From positions 2,237,789-2,301,788 of the forward strand of contig JAJEKV010000074.1 of NCBI GenBank assembly GCA_021234155.1: a stretch of DNA of 64,000 nt. The letters are read 5' to 3'. The translations under genes and the position numbers were made by a program. Every line of letters starts with the position of its first letter. The stretch's first letter is position 1. Below, one piece after another: positions 1 to 11,095 of this stretch. The notes under the pieces were generated by a model. It was not told the DNA's origin. It worked only from the letters and a program-made list of their open reading frames with translations, and did not search any database. The stretch comes from Isoetes taiwanensis (taxonomy: Eukaryota; Streptophyta; Lycopodiopsida; Isoetales; Isoetaceae).

Positions 1-1105
1 TATGTCTCGCCCCAGATGGCCCTGTTTGTGTTTGATGATTTGCCATGCAACGCCCATAGGCAGTGATCACAAATGGGTTTTGCGATTTTTGATTAAAATG
101 AGGAGCGCCCAACTGTGCCAGAACAAAAACAGAGCATGGATTCTTAAGTCGTCACAGCGGCAAATGGCAGCAGCAAAAGGCGCAGCAAGAAGTCATAGCA
201 GATCAAATGGTAGCAGATCATAACGCCCATCGCCAGAAGCTCTGCTTCGACTATCTGTTTTCATGCCCACCTTCTCCAAGAACACAAACGGCCTGGAAAC
301 ATCAAACTCCCTGCAAAAAGAAATAATGGGAAAGAATAGGACTTGCTTCTTCCTCAGGCCTACCTCACAAGGCCCGCCCCTGCTATGTCGAAATTAGAAA
401 CCGTCATGCTATCTTATCCATGGCCTAATAAATCCGGTCCTTTCCTTCACAACCATCTCCTTCTAAATTCGCACCATGCGAACACAAATCGAAATGAACA
501 GCCACTGCAATCTTCGGACCACTAGCTTCGGTAAGGAATGAAAAATAATGAAACGAAGGACATTGCTCTCTTTTTTCCGCCAACAAGCAGCTCAAACCCG
601 TTCAAAAAATACCCTAGACATACTATTTCAGATATATACATCCCTGAAATCTAGGCAAAATTATGCGTGAAATATGGTCTCCAAATACCAAACGAAATAA
701 TTGGAAGCTTGCGATTATTGTTTAATCCTGTAATTAATTACCTAATCAATTCAAGCTAGGAAGAAATGCAATTTTTACCTTCGTGCCACATTTAATGCGG
801 ACTAAGAATGTTAGGTTACGTTAATTTATTATTAGGACGAAAAAAATGTTGGCGTGATATTTCGGTATTTTCATCTTGTTTTTAAAAAGTGAAAACTGTT
901 GTTGATGCATTATTGATTATTTGGTGCCGGAAATTGCCAGAAAAAGCTTGGGAACGCCGGAAATATCAGGCCAGAGTTTTTTTTATCAAGAAATTCCTGC
1001 CAACAGACTTGCTTCTGATTATTGTTTAATCCTGTAATTAATTACCTAATCAATTCAATTCAAGATTAAAAGAAATGCAATTTTTACCTTAATGCCACAT
1101 TTAAT
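1..1105. other. gene-free left flank
   Basis: No open frame here looks like a real gene; the short frames present have no recognisable domain or codon pattern. The stretch is AT-rich and holds a pair of diverged direct repeats (713-796 and 1017-1105). The 5' LTR of element A begins immediately after the second repeat copy. Confidence 0.6.
713..1105. repeat. diverged direct repeat pair at the element A insertion point
   Basis: Positions 713-796 and 1017-1105 share a run including TTTAATCCTGTAATTAATTA and the ending CCACATTTAAT. The first copy continues into host sequence (GCGGAC), while the second runs straight into the LTR start TGTGACG at 1106. The first copy therefore resembles an unoccupied version of the insertion point. 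A target duplication cannot be confirmed because the right end of element A is truncated. Confidence 0.7.
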
Positions 1106-2710
1106 TGTGACGTTCCAAGTATTTATACGGTATATATATAAATACATTGACACGTCACCCAGTATAGAGACGCCACCATGGAGTATGGTAACCTAGGGGG
1201 TTGACCTAAAAGGGATTTAATTGGCTATATTAATTAAATCATTAAGGATAATAACCTATGATTAAGGGAAAAAATAATAATTAAGCCAATTATGGTTTAG
1301 GAAGGCGCCACCTGGCCAAACTCGATTGGCCAGCATGGTGATTGCTATTTGGATCCAATTAGGTGGATCACCACCCCATAATGACCAATATCGAACCGGT
1401 TGAGCCCAAGGAGCGGTGGCCTTAAGGGCTGTGGAACCTCACCAAAATCATTTGAACCACCACTAGGCATTCTTTGCTACCCTACTTGCAGAACTATAGA
1501 AGCACCCCACGATAACGGTTCCAGCCGAAACACGGGTTAGTAGTAGTTTAGCTTGTGAATTGTAGGCTAGTACTGTAGTACTCTCTTTTCTGATTGCCTT
1601 TGTTGAAATTAACCCTTCTCTGGTAAGTAGGATTACATTTCAATTATGAATGGTGCTCTGTTAAGGAATTGGTTGATGTATCTATGAAGGATTTGGTAGC
1701 TTCCATTAAATAGGGGTTTAAAGGGGGGGGGGTAGAGACCTCTCGAGCTCAATTATGATAGTATGCTCCTAGATAGAGCCCCGTAACATTCCCACTAGTT
1801 TGCGGCACGGTGTACAAGAGACCACCGGGTAGATGCTATGGTCGGCTTAGCACCGGATAAGGGACCATGGTGGTGAAGTGGGGGTGGGGTCTTGCACGAA
1901 CATAAAAGGCTCCCGAGACTCCTACGATTGGGCTAGGCGATGGCCAGGTCCACGTAGAGGGCGCGGGTATGGGTCCGACACTCCCACGGGTGTAGAGGTG
2001 TGATCCATTATGGAGCATTTTGCACTTTGAGTAGAATTAGGGTGAGTAAGTTGGGTACGGATGCTGGGGGGTCGCCGATGCGCGCGTATTCTCTAGCTCA
2101 CCCATGGAACCTTGTGATCTGGAAGGGGACGCTTCCCGACTGCCTCATCGGGACCAGGGCGTCATGAACCCTCGAGTAGACTCAAAGGGTGATACCTTGA
2201 GTCTGCGTCTCCGGAAGGCTATAGCAAAGCCATAGCGTGACTCGACCCATCTGCAAAGTGTGCACAGGAGGGGCGGATGGAGTGGACAACCCTAGCCGAT
2301 GTTCTATGCCAGCCAACGCCATGCCGAGACTCGGTCTGCTGATCTCTTGAGGCCCAGCCGTCAGTCGATCCTCACTGGAGTTTGAGTCGGGGTATAACCT
2401 GGGGTTTGGGGTGTTTTCTTAGTTTAGATGCATATTCTGTGCCGTTGGTATTTGGATGGATGCGCCACCCTTTGTGGTGGTTATTTATATATGATTTATG
2501 CTGTGTGCTAACCCTTGTATTCATGCTTCATGACGTAGAAGCCCATCGGCGTGGGCCGAATGACACCTCCGTGTCCTTCACTCGAGCCTCTCCACGTAGA
2601 TGGCCTGGGTCAGACGGAGGGCCCTGCCCATGGCAAGATGGATTGCCATGAGAGGGGAAAGTCCCCGTATGTATACGGCCGGGGGTCGTATATATTCAGG
2701 GAGCATCACA
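1106..2710 (+). repeat. 5' LTR of element A (1,605 bp)
   Basis: It starts TGTGACG and ends GCATCACA one base before the primer binding site, so both canonical TG...CA ends are present. It matches the 3' LTR over long identical runs, for example 1501-1690 against 25735-25925. Between those runs are compact clusters of mismatches and small indels. The U5 half shares a block with the LTR of element B (about 2250-2330, CTGCAAAGTGTGCACAGGAG), so A and B are related families. Short frames inside the LTR are not genes. Confidence 0.92.
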
Positions 2711-2711
2711 G

Positions 2712-2724
2712 TGGTATCAGAGCC
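2712..2724 (+). other. primer binding site of element A (initiator tRNA-Met)
   Basis: TGGTATCAGAGCC follows the LTR end after one spacer base. This is the usual plant retrotransposon primer binding site, complementary to the 3' end of initiator methionine tRNA, where minus-strand DNA synthesis begins. Confidence 0.93.
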
Positions 2725-3385
2725 GTGATTTCGGTTGCTCGAAATCATAGCACTGACCAAACACTAACTCGTTAGTTCGGTAGTTAGGAGGAGGCTAAGT
2801 TAGTGTGTTGTTAGTCCTCTTTGATGTTTGGTTTTGTGTTAGGTTAAAGTAAGGAATTGTAGCTTTAAAGAAGTTAGGGCGACTGGAGGCCCGAGTTTGG
2901 AAGAATTATAAATTTTTGTAGGTAGTTTAAATGAAGGAAAAAATGGTTCCATCGGATCGGGCGTACCCCAAATACCCTAGGACAGTCGTCGCTGGCGAAG
3001 AAATGGTCAAAGGAAGGCCCGAAAGTCAACCCGGGCGCCGCTTGCTTTTCGTCGACCCCCAGTCGCGGTGGGAGCGCGTAGAATGCAGCCGTGGGCCCGA
3101 CACAGAGGTATGTCCCAGTATTTCGCCAGTATAAATATCTTTTTAATAAAGAAATAAAAAGTTAATAAGAAAAATTTTAAAATTTCAAAAGTTAACTGGC
3201 CGTTAAAGTTTTCTCTTCCGCCTTGCCTTCAGCGCCTTCGCCCGCCGGAACCGACGCCCGCCATCGCCGCCAGATCTAACCCTGCTTTTTCGCCCTTGTT
3301 CCACCCTAACCCTAGCGCCTTCATTACCGCTTTCCTAGCCGTAAGCACCTTACCGCCTGTCCTCCTAGACAGTAGCGCCATAGCC

Positions 3386-3904
3386 ATGGCCAACACCAAG
3401 AGTACCGTAGACCCAACGACCCTCACCATAGCAGAGATTTACGCCTTGATCGCCCGGCACATGGCTACCGACCCGGCCTTCATCGACATCCTTCTGGACG
3501 AGTTGGTGAACCGGTTCGAGAACAACAACAGGATCCCCTATCCCATCTACCACTTCTCGGAGCCGTTTCTGATCCGACTGAACCTCTGCCAACTCCCTTA
3601 CACCATGGCCGAGCAACCTGACTTGGTCATGATGTTGATTAAGTTCTACCCTCCCGAATGTAAAGGACACACCAAGGAGGGGGACATAAGGGATGAGGCC
3701 GACCGCATCAGAAACTTGGCCAGGGAGGATGATCGCCGGGAGATAGAGCGAGCTGATACCGCGGCTCGGGGTAGGGAGTACCGGTATCTTGGGGATGGCG
3801 TCGCCGTTATAGATGGCAGGGCCATCGAGATTTCCCCATACCGATGGGATGAAGATTCGCTAGCTTCATATGGGGGATCCCCATATCAAAGATTGATTAT
3901 TTAA
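3386..3904 (+). CDS. accessory ORF-a upstream of gag in element A, function unknown
   Basis: This 172-codon ORF starts at the ATG in a strong plant context (GCCATGGCC, 3384-3392). An upstream in-frame extension to 3296 exists but has weaker context. The product begins MANTKSTVDPTTLTIAEIYA and is mostly helical-looking and charged. A hydrophobic helical part (about residues 10-80) is followed by an acidic/basic stretch rich in E, D and R (about 100-145). No domain was recognised. The ORF lies on the gag-pol strand between the primer binding site and gag and follows an AT-rich spacer (about 3130-3205). A lysine/arginine-rich frame just downstream (3990-4217) may be its displaced continuation. 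The sister element B has a counterpart position (17000-18094, -). Confidence 0.6.
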   Translation: MANTKSTVDPTTLTIAEIYALIARHMATDPAFIDILLDELVNRFENNNRIPYPIYHFSEPFLIRLNLCQLPYTMAEQPDLVMMLIKFYPPECKGHTKEGDIRDEADRIRNLAREDDRREIERADTAARGREYRYLGDGVAVIDGRAIEISPYRWDEDSLASYGGSPYQRLII

Positions 3905-4560
3905 TAACCATCCAGATTGATATGAGTCAAATAATCTAACCGGCATCTTCACGCTGAACTTCTTCGCCGCAAATAAGTAGCATAACATTATGCTCAAAGT
4001 TGAAGAAGACCTTAGGAGAGCCCGGAGTTCCCGGAAGAGCAGTGAGAGGATCCAACGGAGAAAGAGGAGAAGGCTCCAGGCAAGACAGCCAACCCACTGT
4101 GGGAAGGGGCATCGGGAGTGGGCAGGCCCAATACCACCAGAAAGCATAACACATCGGAAACACCGTGAGGAAGGTCAGAGTCCGGAAGTCCAAGCAAGTC
4201 ATACAAGGAAAAACTAAAGACCTGGCTTCTGGCTTTTGGGAAGAACGCCGAAGCTCCAAATGGGAGGCAGGAGCGGGTGGATGCGCCCCGGCCAGCCGTT
4301 GGGGCCAAGGCGTACTGCAAAGGGGCGGCCTCCAACCCCGCTCCCTGAAGGAAGCCCCGGTACCGACTGGCACTGCGTAAGCCTTACGGGAGATCCAAGT
4401 AAGTTTGAAGTCGACCCAACCGATCACGGAAGCTCCCCTTCGAGAGGTTGGTCCGGAGATTGCCGGGAGTTCAAGACCGACCTCGCTTCCGGACTTTTGC
4501 CATTTTGGCACTCCAAGAGGCTGCGGAGGCCTATCTAGTGGCACCTTTTGGTGATGCCAA

Positions 4561-4650
4561 TCTTTGCGCAATCCACGCAAAGAGGGTCACCATTATGCCT
4601 AAGGATTTAGCCCTCGCCCGCGGGATTCGGGGGGGGGGCATCCTTAGCAT
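4561..4650 (+). repeat. two adjacent hairpins before accessory ORF-b
   Basis: Positions 4561-4583 form a perfect 8-bp stem (TCTTTGCG / CGCAAAGA) with a 7-base loop. Positions 4595-4650 form a second stem, ATGCCTAAGGAT (4595-4606) with ATCCTTAGCAT (4640-4650), with one bulged base and a GC-rich loop. They sit about 200 bp before the ATG of ORF-b, comparable to the hairpin pairs that precede extra ORFs in element B, though the sequences differ. Confidence 0.55.
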
Positions 4651-4853
4651 ATTTTGCCGAGTTTTCGCATTGTAAATAATTTTCTTTTTGAGATTTAATA
4701 AAAACTTTTTGTTTTGTATTAAGAACCTTTTATTTTTCTGTTAAATCTGAAAATCTTGGACGTCAAGATAATAAAAAGGGTTAAAAAGGATCTTCAAAGT
4801 TTCATTTCATTTGTCATCTTTGTCTTTCTTGCTTCCTCCTCCCTTCTAGCGCC

Positions 4854-6244
4854 ATGGCAGCCACCGACCTTCTTGCATGGTATCAAGACGGAGAGCATTG
4901 GGATCCGCAAGTGCCCTTCGACCTGTTGCGGCCCTTGCTATGTCAGCGCCTAGACCTCATCACTAATATCTGTGTGCACCCAGTTATCACCGGGTTCTTA
5001 GACTTTACATGGAGGAGATGCTTCCTTTGTGTATCCCTCTTGGGAATCCTCCCCAGTTGTATCTAGAACGGGATGTGGTCCGGGATATGCTAGGGGGTGA
5101 CACCCATGCGTATGATGTGCTGAAAGGAAAGCTCAGATGTGGCAAGCACACGCCGTTTATGCGGATCGGGGCGGCAATATCTTGAAGTTGCCTTTGCCCT
5201 AGCTATCCTCATGGATCAATCGTTGAGGATGAAACTTTGCCTCAGAGGAAGGCAAACTTAGGAATCTTCGAGGGGGGAAGACGAACATATAGGCATGGGT
5301 GACTTCGCCCGTTGGAAGCAATTGGCCGAGGAGATGCCACCACGCCGGGAGCAAGCTACACGCTTGTCAGGGCTAGATGCCCTTCCAGTTATTTATCACC
5401 AAGGGCAAGAATATCTTCTCTTGGATGATATCATCTGGACCTATCACATGGTGGCCGGATTTAAGCGCCAGCGTAAGGACCATGTGCTTTATGAGCTAGC
5501 GGAGTATTGTATGGATGATTTCATCGACTTCGCTCCTATTGAGCTTCCCCCGGAGGTGCAGCAGCTACTCCAGTTCCGCCAGGAGACCATAGAGCCAGCT
5601 GAGACTTTGCTACGGCTTCGGGAACTGGTGATGCAGGAACCGGCCTCTCAGCCCTCACCGGATGCCTTTATGGCTATGGGACCTCATGTTCCCAACATTA
5701 ATATGGTTGAGGTTCCCTCCGATTCGGATGAGGAGGGAGAGGATCTATACCATAACCCTGCTCATTTGAAGGAAGAGCAGTAAGAGCTTAAGGAGGAAGA
5801 AGTCCCTATGGACTTAGACAAGGAGGTGGCCACGTCAGAGACCTCGCAAGGGAAGGTATTGGGAAACCACCTTACTCGTTTCTTTCTTTCAGCTTTTCGA
5901 CAGGGGCAATTTCTTTTTATAGCCCGAGATTTAGGGCCGGAGGCTGAAGCATCCTGGTGGACCCTCCGTGCCCTCTCCACATTGGCCGGGCATAAGAAGA
6001 TCCCCATCGTACGTTCACTTATGTACTCGTACGACGGGATCTTGCCCTGACGGCCTTGGGGCAAGACATTGCACCCTGGATGAGCATGAAGCTCCTTACG
6101 GCCGCCCCATTGGCTGTTGCCTATCCGCCAGAGGTTGCATCCATTGCGGCTGCCACAGTAGACCCAGGGGTGACTCTGCTACGACACCGACCGCCGCCAC
6201 CACCTCCTCGGTCTACAAATGAAGAGGGAGGACCCAGCTCTTAA
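4854..6244 (+). pseudogene. accessory ORF-b upstream of gag in element A, broken
   Basis: The start is the ATG at 4854 in a strong context (GCGCCATGGCAGCC) after an AT-rich spacer (about 4672-4800). The product begins MAATDLLAWYQDGEH. The coding trace continues in another frame from 5295 to 6050 with one in-frame TAA at 5781-5783, then shifts again and ends at 6244. The 5295-5783 part is a well-formed 162-residue stretch with an acidic tail (SDSDEEGED near residue 145). The end is proline-rich (PPPPPPRS). No known domain was recognised. Element B carries a probable homologue starting MATSDFQRWY at 16145 on the - strand. The breaks may be real decay or consensus error (see findings). Confidence 0.55.
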
Positions 6245-6437
6245 ATAATTGTATCACGCATATTGTATTGCATATACATGTAGAAATTTTGATTTGGCAA
6301 TTTCTAGCCATTCTATAGTTATGATATACCATCTCTTTATCAATTGTGATTATTGTCTCAATGAATACAATTGAAATTGTTCTCTTCCATAATGCATTTT
6401 CTATCTGTTAAAGTTTAGGGCATAACGAAATTGTTCA

Positions 6438-6926
6438 ATGTTCTATATTCATTCCTATCATCTTACAGAAGAAACACTCGAAGAATATGAGGAGAGGATT
6501 ACAGACCTGATAAGGAGGGATGACCCCGGGCCGCCTGACCAGGACTATGGTCAAAGGTATGGGGAGTACCCGGAATGGGACGAAGGGTACGAGATGGAAC
6601 CCGCGCCACCAGGGGAGCCCTATGACCCAGCCAAAGGGATGGAGATAGTTAACATTCTCAGGGAACGAGCCTACGAGGACCTGAAGCAAACTCTTCGCCG
6701 CACATGGGACTATTGGGACATGTCCAGGCACGAAGCTTTCGAGGATGCCAATGACCACCTGTGGCAAATCTTCTATGCATTAAGGAGGCTTTTCAATCTC
6801 CTTATTATTAGCCCAACGCTAGATTACCAAGCTGTAATAGTCCAGGCCTGGGCACGATACAAGCTCGTTAGGGCTGTACGTGAAAGTGTTCGCTATTCAA
6901 TTCTGTACCCATTTGCGAACCCCTAG
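6438..6926 (+). CDS. accessory ORF-c upstream of gag in element A, function unknown
   Basis: An uninterrupted 162-codon ORF starts at the ATG at 6438, after a roughly 190-bp AT-rich spacer (6245-6435). The N-terminal half is strongly acidic, with repeated E, D, Y and P (about residues 12-70). The C-terminal half is helical with clustered R, W and aromatic residues (about 75-155). No domain, transmembrane segment or signal peptide was recognised. It could be a separate accessory protein or an N-terminal extension of gag, whose likely ATG (7000) lies 74 bp downstream in another frame. The corresponding part of element B (about 14743-15480, -) is too broken to confirm homology. Confidence 0.6.
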   Translation: MFYIHSYHLTEETLEEYEERITDLIRRDDPGPPDQDYGQRYGEYPEWDEGYEMEPAPPGEPYDPAKGMEIVNILRERAYEDLKQTLRRTWDYWDMSRHEAFEDANDHLWQIFYALRRLFNLLIISPTLDYQAVIVQAWARYKLVRAVRESVRYSILYPFANP

Positions 6927-6999
6927 GCCCAGTCTCTTTGATCCAAAATGGCATTGTTGTGAGACCTTATGTCACCATAAGTCGGCTTACACCTTTTGT

Positions 7000-7262
7000 A
7001 TGCTGGATATAGACGGTGCACGCAACGCCGCTTGGCAGACGCCCTCAAATGCCAGTAGACTAACACCTGAACAGGAACTTATGCTAATGAAGAGGCAATT
7101 AGGTGAGTTGCAAGCGTATGTGTTGCATGCCAATCCACCTCAGCATATACAAGAAGACGGACCGGAGTTACCTCCGCCACCGCCAAGTCCACCTACCACG
7201 CCGGCCATCTCCACGAAAACCAGCCTCGTACAGCCGCACGGAGGGGACCTCGTTCTAAGCGT
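7000..7262 (+). pseudogene. element A gag, 5' part, cut by element B
   Basis: The reading frame opens at the ATG at 7000 and encodes a helical stretch (TPEQELMLMKRQLGELQAYV) and a proline-rich linker (about residues 55-70). The arginine-rich coding run just before the junction is in a different frame and continues, after the 13-kb insertion, in the gag frame that resumes at 20328. This places the insertion of element B inside gag, and there is a small frame change shortly before the junction. Assignment to gag rests on position and continuity, since the N-terminal region has no diagnostic motif. Confidence 0.65.
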
Positions 7263-8820
7263 TGTGGCGTCCCCTACTGGTATACGGTTGCACTCACCGG
7301 GTATACAAACAGGAGTTCTTCCCCACACCAGCTCCATCGTCTGAGGGCCCTCCACATATCCTTGCACCCGTGCGAGTCTCAGTGGGAAGAGTGAAGGTGT
7401 CATTCTACCCCGTCTCCCTCAGGGCCTACCTAGCTGCGGAAGCGTAAACATACATGTCGGTAGCACATACATCAACATCCACGTGACCATCTCGAAGGAT
7501 GGTCCTCCTCATATCTGCATAGACAAAGATCAGCACATCACATAGGGGATCCTACCCAAGGCTCAGACTCAAAGGATGACGGACGGCTTGGGTCTCCAGT
7601 TCGTTTGGCATGAATTCATGGCAATGGAGTTGGCTGGCATAAGAACATGGCATAGGGTTGTCCACTCCATCCAGCCCCTCCGTGCACTTTTGCGGAGTAG
7701 GCTGAAAAGTGTTGGGACTTTGTAGCCAGCGGGATGCATGGCCGAAGGGGCTATTCCCGGGCCTCATCCTCCCAGCCCGATGGGGTAGGTAGGGATCACT
7801 CCCTCGAGAGATCTACATGCTAACTCAAGGTGACTAGAGGGCCACCGCCGTGATTCGACCGAACCCTTTGGAAAGTGTACACCACTTCCGCGCGGGTGTC
7901 GAGCCCATGCCTTACCCGCACTTTCGGTGGTAAGCCATTAGACCTAGTCACAATGATCCCGGTAGGCTTTACACACCGGGGGATCGTTCAAGAGTCGAGG
8001 ACATGAACCTCCTTCTTAGCGGTCCCGGCCCCTTCACCCACAACCGAGGTGTGGCTCTTGTACTGGGCGAATCTACACGGTGTGCTAGAGAGGCTACTCT
8101 AGGAGCATCAACTACAAGCTTTAGGGCCTCTACCCCCTTCCCAATACAAGGAGTTCCAGAGATACATCATCCAAATACATCACTGGAAGAACTAAAGAAC
8201 TAGATCTAATCATAGAGTTAGGTTCTTTAGTTAGTGTCCGAGATCTAAGATCTAGATAGGCTGCTATGGGCAATTTAATAGTCTAAACCCTCTTTGATTC
8301 TATGATTAGAAGACGGTTTAAGCTATTAAATTGACCAAATACCTGATCCTTGAGTGGCTCCTCCTGACCTGAGTTCAACCATCCTGGCTGGGGCGAATTT
8401 AGGGGAACTGATGGTGCAATTCGCTTGGGCGGCGTCGGGGAGGCGGTTTTGGCTCCTGGGGCAGCCAAAACTGAGCTCTAAAACCCTAAGGACGAAAAAC
8501 TAGCAAGCTAGGGTTTTCCTACCCTAAATAGACATGGGGTTTAGGCTAGGGTTTCCAATTATCCAATTTGGCATGTGGGATAATTGGAAAGGGCCCACTT
8601 GCCTTAAATGGCTAGGTGGCAAAATATGCCAACATGGAAAGGTGTGCCCTCATTAATGTGCACATGTGCACATTAATAATATATGAACACTCCTAGCAAG
8701 TTGCCCCCTAGGGCTACTTACCTGGCTATCCGTTGGCGTACACGTCAATCGGGGTGGCGGTATGCGGCGTGGCGTGGCGTACAATGTACGCCCCGGCGAT
8801 AATCGTCTTTGAACGTCACA
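7263..8820 (-). repeat. 3' LTR of element B
   Basis: This copy aligns end to end with 18765-20327. Long identical runs (for example 8470-8735 against 19978-20240) alternate with compact mismatch clusters. The - strand start TGTGACGTTC is at 8820 and the end ...CGCCACA is at 7263. The preceding purine-rich run on the - strand is the expected polypurine tract. Compared with the sister LTR, this copy often reads CGG, CGAG or TTTGG where the sister has CAG or CTG. Confidence 0.92.
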
Positions 8821-8834
8821 TTCTCCCCACCTTG
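8821..8834 (-). other. polypurine tract of element B
   Basis: On the - strand the bases just before the 3' LTR read AAGGTGGGGAGAA, a purine run abutting TGTGACG. Element A has AAGGAGGGGAGAA at the same place. It primes plus-strand synthesis in LTR retrotransposons. Confidence 0.85.
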
Positions 8835-10143
8835 AAATGATCTTTGTCCGCGGCATCGCGTGGTTCTCCCCACCTTGGGATTTACCTAACCCGCAATCAA
8901 CCTCGATGCATACGATATACTCTTTGTAACACTTACATGCTTATTACGATTACCTTAAGGTAATACTTTTATCACATTATTATATTATAAAATAACTTGT
9001 CAATTCACAACATTACTAACAGATTACTCCAACATTCCCTTAACATTACTATTAAGTTTATCAAAATTTAAAATTAACGTTCGAGGTACCCTTGGTTCCT
9101 TGCAACACATTCCAACAAAATTTGTGTTGCAAGTCTTCGTAGCTCGACCTCCTTGCCCTCCGGAGCGCTTTACTGGCCTGCAGGTCGACACTACGTTAGT
9201 ACCATTAATTATTAATTAAAATTTTTGGTTATATGGTGACCACCCCACCTATCTACATGAATGCATGGCTAATCTCCCGGCGTAGGAAGAGGATGAATCT
9301 TCCATAATGGCCGTGGAGACAGCACCTATATGCCTATATGCCACTCATGCCTACACCTCTAGTTGCCCAGCGTGGAGGATATCCTTCTCGCGTGGGGGGC
9401 GTGAAGGATGGATTCCTCCTATCAAAGCATATATGGGGCTAAAGGTGCTTTCCCTATCAATGCATTCCTTAATGACCTCTTTTCTCTCGAGGTCGTCTCC
9501 TTCCGTGGGACAGAAGTAGACTTTCTAATCTACCTTCCACTCCCAAGCGGAAACGCGGTCATGCCTACATTGACATTACACCACGCCCTAGAGATCACCG
9601 TAGTGGTCTCATCATCGGTAACAACGCATGCGACCCATACCAAGCATAGGTTGCATGCGTAGATTAATCTATACAAGAATTAACCTACACAAATCGACAT
9701 GCACGGCGATTTCTTGGGAGATGACCTTGCCGTCCCATTGCTCCATAAAATTGTGCTTGCTTTACTAAATCTTTCTTAAGTACCCACGTGAATGTCTTCC
9801 AGCGGCAAGTGTTTCCACTTAGACCAAGTATTGGAGGAATTCCGACCTCCTTGTTTTCTTGAAAGCTTTATCAAGAATCAGTGCGGAACTATTTCCATTT
9901 GTTCCTCGTCATTTCCAACAACGTTTGAGTGTCTAAGACCGATGCGGATTTGGAGTATGCTTCTTCAACAAACTCCGTGGAAGACCTTATGAATCTTTAG
10001 GTGTCTTTGGCAAATCCAACTTGTAGGATTGATTACCTACTCTCTTGATTATTCGAATGGTCCAGCCCACCTTGGAGCAAGCTTCTTGCAATTGCCAATC
10101 CCGAGCTCAGCTTCACTGCTTCACCTTTATCTTGAGCCATACA
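8835..10143 (-). other. element B 3' region: decayed integrase tail and non-coding end
   Basis: No usable frame remains. Segments match the reverse strand of element A's region after integrase; for example 9560-9640 corresponds to A's stretch around 24790-24840, including the short run AGAGATCACC. This is the equivalent of A's C-terminal integrase tail plus 3' untranslated part. Confidence 0.6.
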
Positions 10144-10900
10144 TCATCTCCAACTTTGAACTCTCGATCGTTTCGATGCTTGTCGGCGATGCTCTTCGGC
10201 GACTTCTTGCTGCGCTAGCGATAACCTCGAACTTCTTCCACGAAGCTGCTGCATATCGGCCAACATCGCTGCGAAACTTCTACTTTTGACGGGGTTGTGC
10301 CAAGTGTGCGGAGTTAAACAGCGATAGCCATAATTGATCATAAATGGCGACATTTGGGATGATTCTCGCTTGGTGCTATTGTATGCAAACTCCACCAAGT
10401 GAATAAATTCTTCCCACATACTTTGCTTATTCGGACATAGTTTCTTAGCATGTCTTCTAAGATCTGTTGGTCCGCTCCGTTTGGCCATCCGTTCGAGGAT
10501 GATCGCCGATGCTCATGGATAGCTTGGCGAATGAATCGCCGCAAAGAGGTCTTGCCAAAAAGGCACTCATGAACCGGATCCCGGGGAGATGATCTCCCTT
10601 GGCATGCCATGAAGCCTGAAGATCTCTTTGGTGAAGAGCTTTCTTTGTATCCATAGCCGTATCACGTGGTCACGCAAGGCACAAAATGTGCCATCTTTGA
10701 CAACTTGTCGACCACTACCATCAAGGCATCCTTGCCTCTGTTGTTCTTGGGAGTCCTGTGATGAAATCCATCGATGACCTCCCACTTAGCGTTTGGCACG
10801 CTAATGGCTCTAATGCCCCGGAATTGAAGCTGCTTTCCCAACCGTCTGCTGGCATAGCTGACATTCCTTGATGTAGCGAGCTATTTGCTTCTTCATTCTG
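10144..10900 (-). pseudogene. element B integrase remnant
   Basis: Frames on the - strand contain integrase pieces homologous to element A: a glutamate-containing segment with DGQTERTN (10457-10654 frame) and a segment ending SPFMINYGYRCLTP (10144-10488 frame). The latter keeps about 17 residues (FAYNSTKRESSQM region) that are missing from element A, so B preserves integrase sequence that A has lost. Frames change at least three times, so no functional enzyme is encoded as read. Confidence 0.8.
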
Positions 10901-11095
10901 GCCAATAATAGGCTGCTGACTTTGAAATATGTTTTCATGAATCCATGGCCAGCTATTGGCTGTTGTCGCGTGTCATGGAGGATCAACTTCCTTATACGAT
11001 GATTGAGATGCGCACAACTTGTTCTTATGGTATAACAGGTTGCCTTCCTTCTTATAATGCTTGAAGGCCTCCGCTCTTTATCTGTTCTAGCCTCC

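Noticed and set aside
1127-1142. TATATATAAATA as the promoter TATA box of element A
   Set aside because: It lies only about 25 bp from the start of U3, too close to the LTR edge to place a transcription start with any confidence.
2712-2724. Initiator-tRNA-like sequence as a tRNA gene
   Set aside because: It is only the 13-base primer binding site adjoining the LTR; no tRNA cloverleaf is present.
1836-2775. Several open frames of 60-90 codons around 1836-2775
   Set aside because: They lie inside the LTR of element A and its junction with the primer site; the sister LTR does not keep them open and no domain is visible.
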